A stretch of DNA of 64,000 bases from Thermaerobacter subterraneus DSM 13965 (GCF_000183545.2 NZ_JH976536.1:124001-188000), one strand, 5' to 3'; shown: positions 42,614 through 52,153, counted from the first letter of the stretch. Translations and numbers: made by a program. Notes: generated by a model from the sequence alone, not told the origin.

Positions 42614-43447
42614 TTGCGCGTTCTACTGGTCAACGACGACGGGGTGTACAGCCAGGGGATCCAGACGCTGCGGGCCACGCTGGAGGAGCGGACGGGCTGG
42701 GAGGTCTACGTGGTGGCCCCCGATCGCCAGCGCAGCGCCTCCGGCCATGCCATCACCCTGCACAAGCCCCTGTACCTGGACCCCGTGGAGATCCCCGGCG
42801 CCCGCTCGCCGGTCTACGCGGTAAGCGGCACGCCGGCCGACTGCACCAAGATCGGGCTGCTGGCGGTCCTGCCGGGCCCGTGCGACCTGGTGATCTCCGG
42901 CATCAACCGCGGAGGGAACCTGGGCTTCGACGTGCTGTACTCGGGCACCGTGTCGGCGGCCATCGAAGGCGTCATCATGGGCGTCCCGGCCATTGCCGTC
43001 AGCCTGGCGGCCTGGGAAGACCCCGATTACGGGCCTGCGGCCGAGTTCACGGCCCGCCTGGCGGAGCTGGTGGCAAGGGAAGGACTGCCGCCGGGCGTCC
43101 TGCTGAACGTCAACGTCCCGCCCCTGCCGGCGGAGCGGATGGCGGGCGTGGCCCTGACGGTGCTCAGCCGCCGGATGTACAGGGACCGTTTCGAGAAGCG
43201 CCTGGATCCCCGCGGCCGCCCGTATTACTGGCTGGCCGGGGAGCCGGTGCAGGAACCGCCCTCGGTGGAAACGGACGTGGGGGCCGTACGGGCGGGTTAC
43301 ATCTCCGTCACCGCCCTCCACCTGCAGCTGTCGGACCACCAGACCATGGCGCGACTGGAGGCCTGGCGGCCGCAGCTGGAAGCCGGCCTGGGCACCGCAC
43401 GTGGCCTGGACGCCGCAGGCCGGGCCCAGGTCCGGCCGGAAGCCTGA
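42614..43447 (+). CDS. surE: 5'/3'-nucleotidase SurE
   Basis: A 277-residue survival-protein nucleotidase. The metal site begins LRVLLVNDDGVYSQGIQTLRATLEE, with VVAPDRQRSASGHAITLHKPL, YAVSGTPADCTKIGL, LVISGINRGGNLGFDVLYSGTVSAAIEGVIMGVPAIAVSL and LLNVNVP. It removes phosphate from nucleoside monophosphates and short polyphosphates in stationary phase. TTG 42614 follows GGAGGCACGAGCG. The last ~25 residues are a low-complexity extension. Confidence 0.95.
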   Translation: MRVLLVNDDGVYSQGIQTLRATLEERTGWEVYVVAPDRQRSASGHAITLHKPLYLDPVEIPGARSPVYAVSGTPADCTKIGLLAVLPGPCDLVISGINRGGNLGFDVLYSGTVSAAIEGVIMGVPAIAVSLAAWEDPDYGPAAEFTARLAELVAREGLPPGVLLNVNVPPLPAERMAGVALTVLSRRMYRDRFEKRLDPRGRPYYWLAGEPVQEPPSVETDVGAVRAGYISVTALHLQLSDHQTMARLEAWRPQLEAGLGTARGLDAAGRAQVRPEA

Positions 43448-43473
43448 AGCCCGCGGCAGGAGTCCTTTTCCCT

Positions 43474-43495
43474 GCCGGTTGAACGCCGGTTGAAC
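43474..43495. repeat. 11-base perfect tandem repeat
   Basis: GCCGGTTGAAC occurs twice head to tail, 27 bases after the surE stop. Confidence 0.8.
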
Positions 43496-43763
43496 CCGCC
43501 GCGCGCGCGGCCTTACCTTTTCGCGGGGCGCCCGTGCTGGGGCGCGCGGGGCCTCCAAGCCACCGGCTCGCGGAAGACGGGGCCGGTTTTTGCTAGGGTA
43601 CCATCCCGCCCTGGCGGCCACGATAGGAACGGGCCGCGGTTCCCGGAACGAACCGGCCGGATCCAGCACCCCGGCCGGTTCGACCGGCCCGCGGCCACGG
43701 ACCCCGTCGTCGCGGTCGTACGCCGATCGCCCCATGCCTCCGATCCCCGGGCCACGGCCTACC

Positions 43764-43792
43764 GGGCCGGTGCGCTGCGCGCGCACCGGCCC
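43764..43792. repeat. 12-bp perfect inverted repeat
   Basis: GGGCCGGTGCGC and GCGCACCGGCCC around a TGCGC loop. It could end surE transcription or be a protein site; no T tract follows. Confidence 0.6.
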
Positions 43793-43971
43793 GCGGCTTG
43801 GTCCGGGGTCGCCGCGCCGGGGTACGCCCGTGGCCCGGAGCCGCGGCACGGGCCCCCGAAGATGCCCTGGCGTCCCTCCGGCAGCGTTCTAACCCTCCTG
43901 CGCCCGACATAGGGATCTCCCGTACGGGCCCGCGCGCGTCGCGCGGGGAGCCCGGAAGGGGGGATCGGACC

Positions 43972-44376
43972 GTGCAGGGAGCCGACGCCCGGGAGCGTTT
44001 CCGCACCCCGCCGCCGTTCCACGCCCGCGCCGTGCTGGTGGGCGCGGCCGTGTCCCTGGTGCTGGTGGTCCTGGCGTCGGGGGTTCTGGCCCTGGCGGTG
44101 TACTTCACGGCACTCAACGAGTACCAGCTCAACGCCTTTCTTTACTACCTCGGGATGCTGGCGACCGCTGCCGGCGGGCTGGTGGCGGCCCGCGCCGCCG
44201 ACCACAAGGGCTGGCTGCACGGTGGAGCCGCCGGCCTGCTGTACGTGCTGATCGGCAGCGCCCTGGGCCACTGGCTCTTTCCCGCGGAACCCACGCCCCT
44301 GGCCCAGCTGGGGCCCCGCATGTTGCTGGGGTTCATCCTCGGCGCCATCGGCGGGGCCGTGGGGATGCTGCTCTAG
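43972..44376 (+). CDS. Small four-helix membrane protein (TIGR04086-like)
   Basis: A 134-residue protein with four hydrophobic segments: AVLVGAAVSLVLVVLASGVLALAVYF, FLYYLGMLATAAGGLVAARAADHKGWLHGG, AAGLLYVLIGSALGHWLF and LLGFILGAIGGAVGMLL. The helix pattern and the KGWLHGGAAGLLY turn match the YrzE/TIGR04086 family of Firmicute membrane proteins of unknown role. GTG 43972 follows GGAAGGGGGG; the frame is open further upstream but is not hydrophobic or homologous there. Confidence 0.7.
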   Translation: MQGADARERFRTPPPFHARAVLVGAAVSLVLVVLASGVLALAVYFTALNEYQLNAFLYYLGMLATAAGGLVAARAADHKGWLHGGAAGLLYVLIGSALGHWLFPAEPTPLAQLGPRMLLGFILGAIGGAVGMLL

Positions 44377-44540
44377 CCCGTGGCCTCCCCGGCCGCCATC
44401 AGACCGCCGCAGCCCGCGGCGGCACCGGTGTCCGGCGGTACCCCGGCGCCGGCCCCCGGCCCCACCGGGCCAGGGCCCCCTTCCGGCCCGCGCCCTTCCA
44501 CCTGGCGGGTACCCAGGACGGGACCCCTGGAGGCCAGACG

Positions 44541-46292
44541 GTGGTGAAGGAACGTTCCATGCAGGGAATCCCTGCCCCCGACCCGGACATGCCCTCGAGC
44601 CACGGGACCGACCCGGGGCTCGCCCCGGAACCGGAGGTTCGCCGGCCCTGCCCCGGGACGGGAGGCCGAAAGCTCCGTACCGCCGGACCTGCGGCCGCGC
44701 TGGTGCCACCCGCTCCGGCTCCGCTGGCGGCCGTCGGGGTGGTCCGCCCCGGCCGGCGAAGCGCCGGGGCGGGTGGGGCCCCGCGCCCGTCCCGGAGAAC
44801 CTCGGCCAGCCTGTCCCCGGCCGCCTCCGTGCTCCCCGCGGCAGGTCCGTCCTCGCCGTGCCGCCGCGGTCCCGCCCCGGGGGAAGGCGGCAGCGGGAAC
44901 CCGGGGTTCCTGGGCCGCGCGCGCCGGGTCGCGCCCGGTGAGACAGCGGGTGGCCCATCCTCCCGGGCGGGCTCGTCCCGTGCCCAGGCGGGGCAAAGGA
45001 CCGCAACCCCTCCGCCCTGGCACTGGCTGCCGCTGCTGGTAGCCTGCCTGGTCGCGGCCCTGGCCGGCTGGGGTGTGGGCAAGGTCTGGACCGAGGGGGT
45101 TGCCATTTCAAACCCCTCGGGCGCCGGCGTCCCGGAGGGAACGCCGGACCTCCGGCCGGGCCACGCCGCGGCAGGGGCGGGCCCGTTGGGGTTGCAGGCC
45201 CAAACCGTTCTGGCCGCCGAACCGCGGGTGCACGTGGTGCAAAAGGGGGAGACCTTGTACCGCATTGCTCGCCGCTACGGCGTACCGGTGGAGGAACTGG
45301 CCCGGTACAACGGGCTCACAGACCCGGCCCGCATCGAGGCGGGCCAGCGCCTGCGCATCCCCGGCGCGGCCGGCTTCACGGCGGCGGGGCAAGCCCCGGA
45401 CGCGGGTCCCGGCGCGGCATCCGGCCCGGGAACGGCTGCAAGCCGGGATCCGGGCGCCGCGCCCGGAAGCAATTCACCCGGTTCCGGCCGGCCGGGAACG
45501 GGCCCCGGCGGGGCATCCGGTCCGGGAACCGGAGAGGGCGGGGTGCGGGCGGGGGGCGAGGACCCCTCGGGTTCGACGAAGGAAACCAGACTGGGGGGCG
45601 GCGGCAACGCCGCGGAAGGCGGCCTGGTGGCCCTGACCTTCAACGACGGCCCCGATCCCGTCACCTGGCCCGCCCTGCTGGCGGTGCTGGAGGAGCATGA
45701 CGTCAAGGCGACCTTCTTCCTGGAAGGTGCCCGGTCGCAGCAACACCCCCAGCTGGTGCAGGAGCTGGCGCGGCGGGGCCACCAGGTGGAAAACCACGGC
45801 TGGAGCCACCGTAGTCCCCACGAGCTGGGGGAGGCGGCGACCCGGGCCGAGATCCGCAGGACCGCGGCCTTGCTGGCACGGCTGGCTGGCCGGCCCCCCC
45901 TGTATTACCGGCCGGCCGGTGACCTGCGCGACCCGGCCGTCTTCCGCTGGGCGCGGGAAGAAGGCCACCGCGTCCTGCTGTGGACCAACATCGGCGCCCA
46001 GGACGTGCCGCCCCTGCCACCGGACCAGCTGGCGGCCCGGGTCGCCGCCAGCGCCTACAACGGGGCCGTCCTGATGCTCCACGCCACCCAACGGGCCACC
46101 ATCGAGGCCCTGCCCCTGCTTCTGCAGCGCCTTGATGCCAGGGCCCTGCGCCCCGTGACGGTCGACCAGCTGCTGGACGCCTTGCAGGCCGCCACCCCTC
46201 AGGGCGAGGCCGCGCCCGCTACCGGCCCGGGCGCCGCCGGAGACGCCGCCGGACCCGTCTCCACGCCGCCTTCCACCGGCGGGTCGGGGTGA
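44541..46292 (+). CDS. LysM and polysaccharide deacetylase (NodB-like) protein
   Basis: A 583-residue cell-wall protein. The first ~155 residues are Pro/Ser/Arg-rich, then a membrane helix (WLPLLVACLVAALAGWGVG), a LysM domain (HVVQKGETLYRIARRYGVPVEELARYNGLTDPARIEAGQRLRIP), a Gly/Pro linker, and a NodB domain. In the NodB domain motif 1 reads TFNDGPDP with Asn at residue 368 where the catalytic base Asp is expected; the metal Asp369 is kept. HGWSHRSPHEL, YYRPAGD and LMLHA stand for the other motifs. It may be an altered or inactive peptidoglycan deacetylase tethered to the wall. GTG 44541 follows TGGAGG. Confidence 0.85.
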   Translation: MVKERSMQGIPAPDPDMPSSHGTDPGLAPEPEVRRPCPGTGGRKLRTAGPAAALVPPAPAPLAAVGVVRPGRRSAGAGGAPRPSRRTSASLSPAASVLPAAGPSSPCRRGPAPGEGGSGNPGFLGRARRVAPGETAGGPSSRAGSSRAQAGQRTATPPPWHWLPLLVACLVAALAGWGVGKVWTEGVAISNPSGAGVPEGTPDLRPGHAAAGAGPLGLQAQTVLAAEPRVHVVQKGETLYRIARRYGVPVEELARYNGLTDPARIEAGQRLRIPGAAGFTAAGQAPDAGPGAASGPGTAASRDPGAAPGSNSPGSGRPGTGPGGASGPGTGEGGVRAGGEDPSGSTKETRLGGGGNAAEGGLVALTFNDGPDPVTWPALLAVLEEHDVKATFFLEGARSQQHPQLVQELARRGHQVENHGWSHRSPHELGEAATRAEIRRTAALLARLAGRPPLYYRPAGDLRDPAVFRWAREEGHRVLLWTNIGAQDVPPLPPDQLAARVAASAYNGAVLMLHATQRATIEALPLLLQRLDARALRPVTVDQLLDALQAATPQGEAAPATGPGAAGDAAGPVSTPPSTGGSG

Positions 46293-46404
46293 CAGGAGGG
46301 AGGGGATCCATCCGGCCCCGTTCCGGCCACCGGCGGAGGAGACCGTCCCGCCCGCAGGATTGGTCCGGGCCCCTCGCGAACCAAGGGGGGAAGGGGGGAG
46401 CGGC

Positions 46405-47895
46405 GTGACCGTCTACCTGAACTACATCAACGGCCGCTGGACCGAACCCCGTTCGGGGAAATACGTCGACAACATCAACCCTGCCACGGGGGAGGTCCTG
46501 GGCCGGGCGGCCCTGGGCACCGAGGAGGACGTGGCCGAAGCGGTGGCCGCGGCCAAGGCGGCCTTCGCCAGGTGGCGCAAGGTCCCGGCGCCGCGCCGGG
46601 CCGAGATCCTCTACCGGGCGGGCGAGCTCCTGCGGGAGCGCAAGGAAGACCTGGCCCGCAAGATGACCCAGGAGATGGGCAAGGTCCTGCCCGAGGCGCG
46701 GGGCGACGTCCAGGAAGGCATCGACATGGCCTACTACATGGCGGGCGAGGGTCGGCGCCTGCTGGGCCACACCACCCCGGCGGAAATGCCCGACAAGTTC
46801 GCCATGGCGGTACGGGAGCCCATCGGCGTGGTGGCGGCCATCACCCCGTGGAACTTCCCGCTGGCCATCCCCACGTGGAAGATCATGCCCGCCCTGGTGG
46901 CCGGCAACACGGTGGTCTTCAAGCCCGCCACCGACACGCCCTGGCTGGCCTACGAGCTGGTGCGGATCTTCGAGGAGGCCGGGCTGCCGCCGGGCGTGCT
47001 CAACCTGGTCTACGGCCCGGGTGGCACCGTGGGCGAGGCGCTGCTGCACCATCCCGACGTCCACCTGATCTCCTTCACGGGGTCGGTGGAGTCGGGCAAG
47101 CACGTCAACCAGGTGGCGGGCGCCCAGCTCAAGCGGGTGCACCTGGAGCTGGGGGGCAAGAATGCCGTCATCGTCATGGACGACGCCGACCTGGACCTGG
47201 TGGAACAGGCGGTGATCTGGAGCGCCTTCGGCACCACCGGCCAGCGCTGCACCGCGACCAGCCGCCTGCTGGTGCACGAGGCCGTCTACGACGAGGTGGT
47301 GGAGCGGCTGGCCGCCCGGGCGGCCCGCTTGCGCCTGGGCAACGGCCTGGATCCCCAGACGGACGTGGGCCCCCTCATCAACGGCCGCGCCGTGGAGAAG
47401 GTGGCGTACTACGTCAACGTGGGCCGCGAGGAGGGCGCCCGCCTGGTGGTGGGCGGCCAGCCGGCCACCGAGGGCGAGCTGGCCCGGGGCTTCTTCTTCC
47501 AGCCGACCATCTTCGCCGACGTCACCCCGGACATGCGCATCGCCAACGAGGAGATCTTCGGCCCGGTGCTGTCCATCATCAAGATCCGCAGCCTGGAGGA
47601 GGCCATCGAGATCAACAACTCGGTCCAGTACGGCCTCTCCAGCTCGATCTTCACCCAGAACGTGCGCAACGCCTTCGTGGCCATGCGGGATCTGGCGACG
47701 GGCATCTGCTACGTCAACCACGGCACCATCGGGGCCGAGATCCACCTGCCCTTCGGCGGCATGCGGGCGACGGGCAACGGCCACCGGGAGGCCGGCCAGG
47801 CGGCGCTGGAGGTCTACACGGAGTGGAAGGCGATCTACGTGGACTTCAGCGGCCGGCTGCAGCGGGCCCAGATCGACGAGGTGAAGATCGACTAG
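46405..47895 (+). CDS. Aldehyde dehydrogenase family protein
   Basis: A 496-residue NAD(P)-dependent aldehyde dehydrogenase. Visible are [27 protein letters not shown], the cofactor site [41 protein letters not shown], the catalytic Glu248 in LELGGKN and Cys282 in [12 protein letters not shown], and [10 protein letters not shown]. The GQRCTA form and the [27 protein letters not shown] tail recall semialdehyde dehydrogenases of the ALDH7 or ketoglutarate-semialdehyde types. The substrate cannot be told from the sequence. GTG 46405 follows AAGGGGGGAG. Confidence 0.92.
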   Translation: MTVYLNYINGRWTEPRSGKYVDNINPATGEVLGRAALGTEEDVAEAVAAAKAAFARWRKVPAPRRAEILYRAGELLRERKEDLARKMTQEMGKVLPEARGDVQEGIDMAYYMAGEGRRLLGHTTPAEMPDKFAMAVREPIGVVAAITPWNFPLAIPTWKIMPALVAGNTVVFKPATDTPWLAYELVRIFEEAGLPPGVLNLVYGPGGTVGEALLHHPDVHLISFTGSVESGKHVNQVAGAQLKRVHLELGGKNAVIVMDDADLDLVEQAVIWSAFGTTGQRCTATSRLLVHEAVYDEVVERLAARAARLRLGNGLDPQTDVGPLINGRAVEKVAYYVNVGREEGARLVVGGQPATEGELARGFFFQPTIFADVTPDMRIANEEIFGPVLSIIKIRSLEEAIEINNSVQYGLSSSIFTQNVRNAFVAMRDLATGICYVNHGTIGAEIHLPFGGMRATGNGHREAGQAALEVYTEWKAIYVDFSGRLQRAQIDEVKID

Positions 47896-47943
47896 GGCCC
47901 CGTGACGCCTGACGGTTCCTGGACCGCACGATCCCAGGGAAGG

Positions 47944-47975
47944 CCGGGGGAGGGCAGGGGAGAGCCCTCCCCCGG
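47944..47975. terminator. Hairpin between convergent genes
   Basis: CCGGGGGAGGGC and GCCCTCCCCCGG form a perfect 12-bp stem with an 8-base loop, between the aldehyde dehydrogenase and the convergent phosphoesterase. There is no T tract. Confidence 0.55.
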
Positions 47976-47984
47976 TGCCGTTCC

Positions 47985-48022
47985 ACCCGGGGTTCGGGGT
48001 TCAACCCGGGGTTCGGGGTTCA
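47985..48022. repeat. 19-base perfect tandem repeat
   Basis: A 19-base unit beginning ACCCGGGGTTCGG occurs twice without a gap. The second copy supplies the stop codon of the minus-strand phosphoesterase gene. Confidence 0.9.
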
Positions 48023-48844
48023 CCCCTGGGGGGCCGGATGCATGCGCGCCTGGCGCAGCTGGGCGGGGAACAGGGGATTGTAGTCCATGAGCCCTGCCTG
48101 CCGGTGGGCAGCGATGACGGCCTCCACGTCATAAGGGACCCGCACCAGGGTCACCGCCATCCGCGGTGCACCGACGCGGGGGGCGTCCCTGTCCTCCTCC
48201 ACGGTGATCAGGGCGTAGGCAGCCCGCGGATCTCCGTCGAAAGGCATGCCCACGCTGCCCGGCCCCACCATCCAGGGGCCGGTCCCACCCTGGCGCCAGG
48301 CCAGTTGCAGGTGGTGGTGACCGAAGAGCACCAGCTGGGCGTCCACGCCCGCCAGGGGATCGCCATCCTCCGGGCTGCCGGCACCGGGCGGGCTCCCAGT
48401 GCCGGGTCCCGTGCCGGGAGCGCCGGCCGGGCCGGTGCCCGGCAGCCTGGGAAGCAGGGGCTCTTCGTCCGAGCGGGGCGAACCGTGCACCAGAAGCCCT
48501 GGGGCGCCACCCCACGTAACCTCGAGCCGCTCGGGCAGAGCCCCCAGCCAGGCCAGCCGCTCCGGCCCCAGGGCTTCCCGCCAGGGGCGCAGCAAGGCGT
48601 CGGCCCGCCCGGACGGCATCCCTGGCGGCCGGCCGCCTCCCGCCAGGTACCGGTCGGTGTTCCCCCGCACCGTGGGGATGTGCCGCTCCCGCAAGACGTC
48701 CACGCAGTAGGCCGCGTGGGGCCCCTGGAACGCCACGTCACCCAGGCAGTAGATGGCGTCCACGGCCCGGGCGGCGATGTCGGCCAGGACGGCGTCCAGG
48801 GCCGGCCCGTTGCCGTGGATGTCGCTGATCACCGCGACCCTCAC
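48020..48844 (-). CDS. Metallophosphoesterase family protein
   Basis: A 274-residue calcineurin-like phosphoesterase. Metal-binding motifs in order: VAVISDIHGNGPALDAVL, YCLGDVAFQGP, VRGNTD, LVHGSPR, and LFGHHHLQLAW (GHHH for GHTH), then VGPGSVGMPFDGD. A Gly/Pro-rich insertion sits between the fourth and fifth motifs. Relatives (YfcE, diadenosine tetraphosphatase-like) cleave phosphodiesters; substrate unknown. GTG 48844 follows GGAGGTG. Confidence 0.88.
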   Translation of the reverse strand: MRVAVISDIHGNGPALDAVLADIAARAVDAIYCLGDVAFQGPHAAYCVDVLRERHIPTVRGNTDRYLAGGGRPPGMPSGRADALLRPWREALGPERLAWLGALPERLEVTWGGAPGLLVHGSPRSDEEPLLPRLPGTGPAGAPGTGPGTGSPPGAGSPEDGDPLAGVDAQLVLFGHHHLQLAWRQGGTGPWMVGPGSVGMPFDGDPRAAYALITVEEDRDAPRVGAPRMAVTLVRVPYDVEAVIAAHRQAGLMDYNPLFPAQLRQARMHPAPQG

Positions 48845-48914
48845 GGTAGCACCTCCTCGCACGCGTCCCTCACCGGGCCCCGCCCCCGACCCTGCCCGTG
48901 CCTGGTCCGCCCCC

Positions 48915-50096
48915 TCAGGACGAACCCGCCAGCGGCCGGATCCCCCGGGCCAGCCCTTCAGCGCCGCCCGCCAGCCGGCGGTGAAGCCGGCCGATGAGAA
49001 CCAGGCCCGCCAGTTGCAAGAGCACCGCCAGGCCCCAGGCGGCCGCGTAGTGGCCCACTGCGTCCACCACCCGCCCGAAGAGGGGCGGCGCCAGCATGGT
49101 GAAGACGTACAGCACCGTCATGCTCAGGCCCAAAGCCGGCGCCGACCGGGATCCCGCGTTTTCCGCCACCACCGTGGTGTAGAGCCCGTTCCACCCGAGA
49201 CAACTGAACCCTGCCAGGGCCGCCAGGAGCACCATGGCCGCGGATCCTACCGGACCGTGCCCGCTGGTGCCGCCCAGGAGGGCGGCGGCCACCAGGCCCG
49301 CCGCCGCCAGCATCCCCCCCAAGGCCGCACCGGCCATGGGCTGCGCCCGCTGGCCGCCAAACAGCCGGTCGGAGGCCCAGCCCCAGGCCAGCCGCCCCAG
49401 CATGCCCCCCAGATGGACCACCAGCAGAAGGCGCCCGGCCGCGTCCGGGGACCAGCCGAACACGTCTTCCATGAACAGGGGCAAGTACCCCGTCAGGCTG
49501 AACTGGACCGCTGCCAGCACGCACGCTACGACGGTGACCAGGACCAGCGTGGGCTGGCGGAAGAACCAGGCCGCCACCGCCAGGGCGCCGGCATCCCGCC
49601 CCCGCGCCGCCCGGGCCGCCCGCGGGTCCTGGGCCCGCCCCGACCGCCCCCCGTGGACCCCCGCCGGCCCGCATTTCGCGGAACGCCCCCCGGCAACCCG
49701 GTCGCGTTGTCCGGACCCGGGTCCGGTTCCCGTCTCCCGGGGCCGTGGGACCGATCTGGGCTCGTCCCGGGGGAGGACCAGTCCCACCAGCACCCCGCTG
49801 GCGATGCAGGCCACCGCCGCCCCTGCCAGGGCCGCCCGCCAGCCCCAGGCGCTGGCCAGGCCGGGGAGGAGCCATGCGGCCGCAAACCCGCCCGCCGGCA
49901 AGCCCGCCTGGCGGATCCCCATGGCGAGGCCGCGCTCCCTGGGGGGAAACCAGCCGATGACGGCGTGGCTGCCGGCCACCTGGCTGGACGGGAAACCCGT
50001 ACCCGCCATCACCAGCAGGCCCAGCAGCATGCCCAGCCCCGCCCCATCCAGGGCCGCGGCCAGGGAGACCAGGCCCGCCTGGCCATCCCTGAAGAG
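48915..50096 (-). pseudogene. MFS transporter lacking its N terminus
   Basis: About 394 codons with clear major-facilitator features: AGLGMLLGLLVMAGTGFPSSQVAGSHAVIGWFPPRERGLAMGIRQAGLPAGGFAAA, a Pro/Arg-rich central loop, LVTVVACVLAAVQFSLTGYLPLFMEDVFGWSPDAAGRLLLVVHLGGMLGRLAWGWASDRLF, and GLSMTVLYVFTMLAPPLFGRVVDAVGHYAAAWGL. A normal protein would have two to three more helices in front, but all minus frames upstream of 50096 are non-hydrophobic and end near the alcohol dehydrogenase start at 50337. The gene looks 5'-truncated. ATG 50030 could still start a short product. Confidence 0.6.
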
Positions 50097-50336
50097 GTTT
50101 GGGCAGCACCGGCGGTAGCTCCTGCCGGGCAGCCGGGGAGCGCGGGCTGCCACCCGGCTCGCCCGGGGCCCGCCGGTGCCGCCGCCGGCCGGCAAGCCGC
50201 CCGTGCCGGGCGGCGCCGCCTTCCTCCCGGTAGCGCCGGGGCGCAGGCCGCCTTGACGAGGCTGTAAGCATTGGCTTATCCCGGTAATGGGTTTACCCGT
50301 TAACTGGGTCCAGATCCCACGGGTGGGGGGAGTCCC

Positions 50337-50390
50337 ATGGCGAAGACGGCGAAGACCATGAGGGCCATGGTCATCCGGACCTTCGGAGGG
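50337..50390 (+). pseudogene. 5' fragment of interrupted alcohol dehydrogenase gene
   Basis: ATG 50337 after GGTGGGGGGAG reads MAKTAKTMRAMVIRTFGG, the typical first strand of zinc-type (MDR) alcohol dehydrogenases. After codon GGG (50388-50390) the similarity stops and the frame reaches TGA at 50403. The same reading resumes at 52157 with PEVFEAREVPVPEPGPGEVLVEVHA. The TnpB element lies exactly between. Confidence 0.85.
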
Positions 50391-50490
50391 GTTCGTAACT
50401 GCTGACCAAACTATCGTCAAATCTTATCAGACGTAGGCGAAACATTTCACCTCCGTCTCCTGTTCCTCTTTGGTGTATGGAACAGGCGTT

Positions 50491-50499
50491 TGGTATGAT
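50491..50499 (+). promoter_or_regulatory. Extended -10 promoter of tnpB
   Basis: TGG followed by TATGAT (50494-50499) lies directly after the left hairpin and 24 bases before the tnpB start. Confidence 0.55.
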
Positions 50500-50522
50500 G
50501 AGAGAGGGAGGACACGCGGGCC

Positions 50523-52121
50523 ATGCAGGCGACCTTTCAGACGAAGATTCAAGACCCGTCTGTTTATCCCGTGCTGGACGCCATCGCCGCCCTGTACGGT
50601 CGCCTGCTGCGCCGGTTATTTGTCGATGTCTATGTTCACAATCGTCCCCTTGTTGAGTGCAAGCGGGAATACATTGCCCACTACGGAATCACGGCTCGCC
50701 ACTTCAATGCTCTGGCCATCGAACTCAAGGCCAAGGTGAAGGCGGCGGAGGAAGCCCATCGGCACCATCTGGTGCATCTGCGCGGGCAGATTCAATCCAC
50801 CGAACGAGCGATTACCAAGCTCCAAAAGCAGGAGAAAGCCTTGGCATCGGGCAAGGGCCGCTGGGCCGCCCTGCCGCCCGAAGAGCGGGCGGAGCGTCGC
50901 CGTCGGGTCCGATTTCAGCTGCACCAGAAGCAACGGCGACTGGCGATGCTTCGCGCTCGCCTTGAAACGGCGGAAGCCCGGACGGGATTGCCGCCGATTT
51001 GCTTTGGTTCTCGGCGTTTGTTTCACCGGCAGTTCCACCTTGAAGAGAATGGGTTTGCTTCCCACGACGAATGGCGCAAGGCATGGCGCGATGCCCGTAG
51101 CCAAAGCTTCTTCTGCATCGGATCAAAAGGCGAAATGAGCGGGAATTTGAATTGCTCGCTCATCGCCGGGTCATTGCGCCTTCGCGTGCCAAACGCCTTG
51201 GCCGCTCGTTTTGGTCGCTACATTTGGATTCACGGTGTCCGCTTCCCCTACGGGGATAATGTGATTTCGCGTGCCATCGCAACCGGGCAAGCGATTTCCT
51301 ACCGCTTTGTCCGTAAGCGCGGTGTGTGGTATGTGTTCGCCACCACCGAACGGCCAGCGGCCCCGATCACGACATCGCGGATGGCTGGCGCCCTTGGCGC
51401 GGATCTGAACCCCGACCGGCTGGCCGTGGCGGAGGTGGACCGCTTCGGCAACCCGGTGGCGGCTCGCGACATCCGGTTTCAGCTTCAAGGCAAGCGCCGC
51501 GAGCAGGTGAAGGCCATCCTGGGCGATGTGGTGGCGGACCTTGTGGCATGGGCAAAGGGCGCCGGCAAGCCCATCGTCGTCGAACGGCTGGATTTTCGGG
51601 AGAAGAAGGCCCGCCTTCGGGAAGAAGACAACCGCTACGCCCGGATGCTGTCCGCCTTTGCCTACGCCGCGTTTATGGCCCTGCTGCTCTCCCGGGCCGC
51701 CCGGGAAGGCGTGGAAGTGATCCGCGTCAACCCGGCCTTCACCAGCGTGATTGGCAAGGTCAAGTTTATGGCCCGGTACGGGCTGTCGCCCCACGCCGCA
51801 GCGGCGGTGGCGATTGCCCGCCGGGGCCTTGGTTTGGGCGAGCGCTTGCGCTCTGGAACCGCCCGCCCTCTACCCGCGAGGAATCGAGGGCGGCACGTCT
51901 GGAGCGATTGGCGGCGCATCGCCCCGGCGGTGCGCGGCAAGCAGGCGCACCGGCTTTATGAGTGGTCCTCCGAGGACGCCCCAGGCAGGGGAGAACCCCT
52001 ACCCACCCTGGCACCGGCGGCCCCAAGGCCGCACGGCCCGGGGTGCGATGGTCTGGCTTGGGGTCCGGGGTGCGATCCCCCGGCGCGAATCGTCGGGAGC
52101 GCTGTTCGCCCGGCGTCATAG
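50523..52121 (+). CDS. tnpB: TnpB-like RNA-guided nuclease family protein (IS605 OrfB)
   Basis: A 532-residue OrfB-family protein. An N-terminal helical part (QATFQTKIQDPSVYPVLDAIAALYGRLLRRLFVD) is followed by a long basic coil and a RuvC-like core: GADLNPDRLAVAEVDRFGN (Asp294), VVERLDF (Glu354) and NPAFTSVIGKVKFMARYGLSPHAAAAVAIARR. The usual CxxC zinc ribbon is absent, and His424 stands near where classical TnpB has the third Asp. This matches the ribbon-less TnpB-like clade known from thermophiles. The last ~80 residues are low complexity. TnpB proteins are guided by an RNA from the element end. ATG 50523 follows GGGAGGACACG. Confidence 0.88.
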   Translation: MQATFQTKIQDPSVYPVLDAIAALYGRLLRRLFVDVYVHNRPLVECKREYIAHYGITARHFNALAIELKAKVKAAEEAHRHHLVHLRGQIQSTERAITKLQKQEKALASGKGRWAALPPEERAERRRRVRFQLHQKQRRLAMLRARLETAEARTGLPPICFGSRRLFHRQFHLEENGFASHDEWRKAWRDARSQSFFCIGSKGEMSGNLNCSLIAGSLRLRVPNALAARFGRYIWIHGVRFPYGDNVISRAIATGQAISYRFVRKRGVWYVFATTERPAAPITTSRMAGALGADLNPDRLAVAEVDRFGNPVAARDIRFQLQGKRREQVKAILGDVVADLVAWAKGAGKPIVVERLDFREKKARLREEDNRYARMLSAFAYAAFMALLLSRAAREGVEVIRVNPAFTSVIGKVKFMARYGLSPHAAAAVAIARRGLGLGERLRSGTARPLPARNRGRHVWSDWRRIAPAVRGKQAHRLYEWSSEDAPGRGEPLPTLAPAAPRPHGPGCDGLAWGPGCDPPARIVGSAVRPAS

Positions 52122-52148
52122 GCAGATGTAATAAATGCCTATGTTTTT
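52117..52148 (+). terminator. Right-end hairpin with T tract of the TnpB element
   Basis: CATAGGCA (52117-52124) pairs with TGCCTATG (52136-52143) around an 11-base loop, followed by TTTTT. It overlaps the tnpB stop. It can serve as transcription terminator, as the right-end structure of the element and as the 3' end of a guide RNA. Confidence 0.7.
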
Positions 52149-52153
52149 AGGAA

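Larger units (their letters stand above)
43448..43971. other. 524-base gap after surE
   Basis: No supported gene on either strand. It contains an 11-base tandem repeat (43474-43495), a repeated GGTACCATCCC word, and a perfect 12-bp hairpin (43764-43792) without a T tract. Confidence 0.6.

Noticed and set aside
50339..50390. Minus-strand reading MTMALMVFAVFAMGL taken as the lost N terminus of the MFS transporter
   Set aside because: It is the antisense of the alcohol dehydrogenase start (MRAMVIRTFGG), which continues precisely at 52157; the hydrophobic look is a by-product of that.
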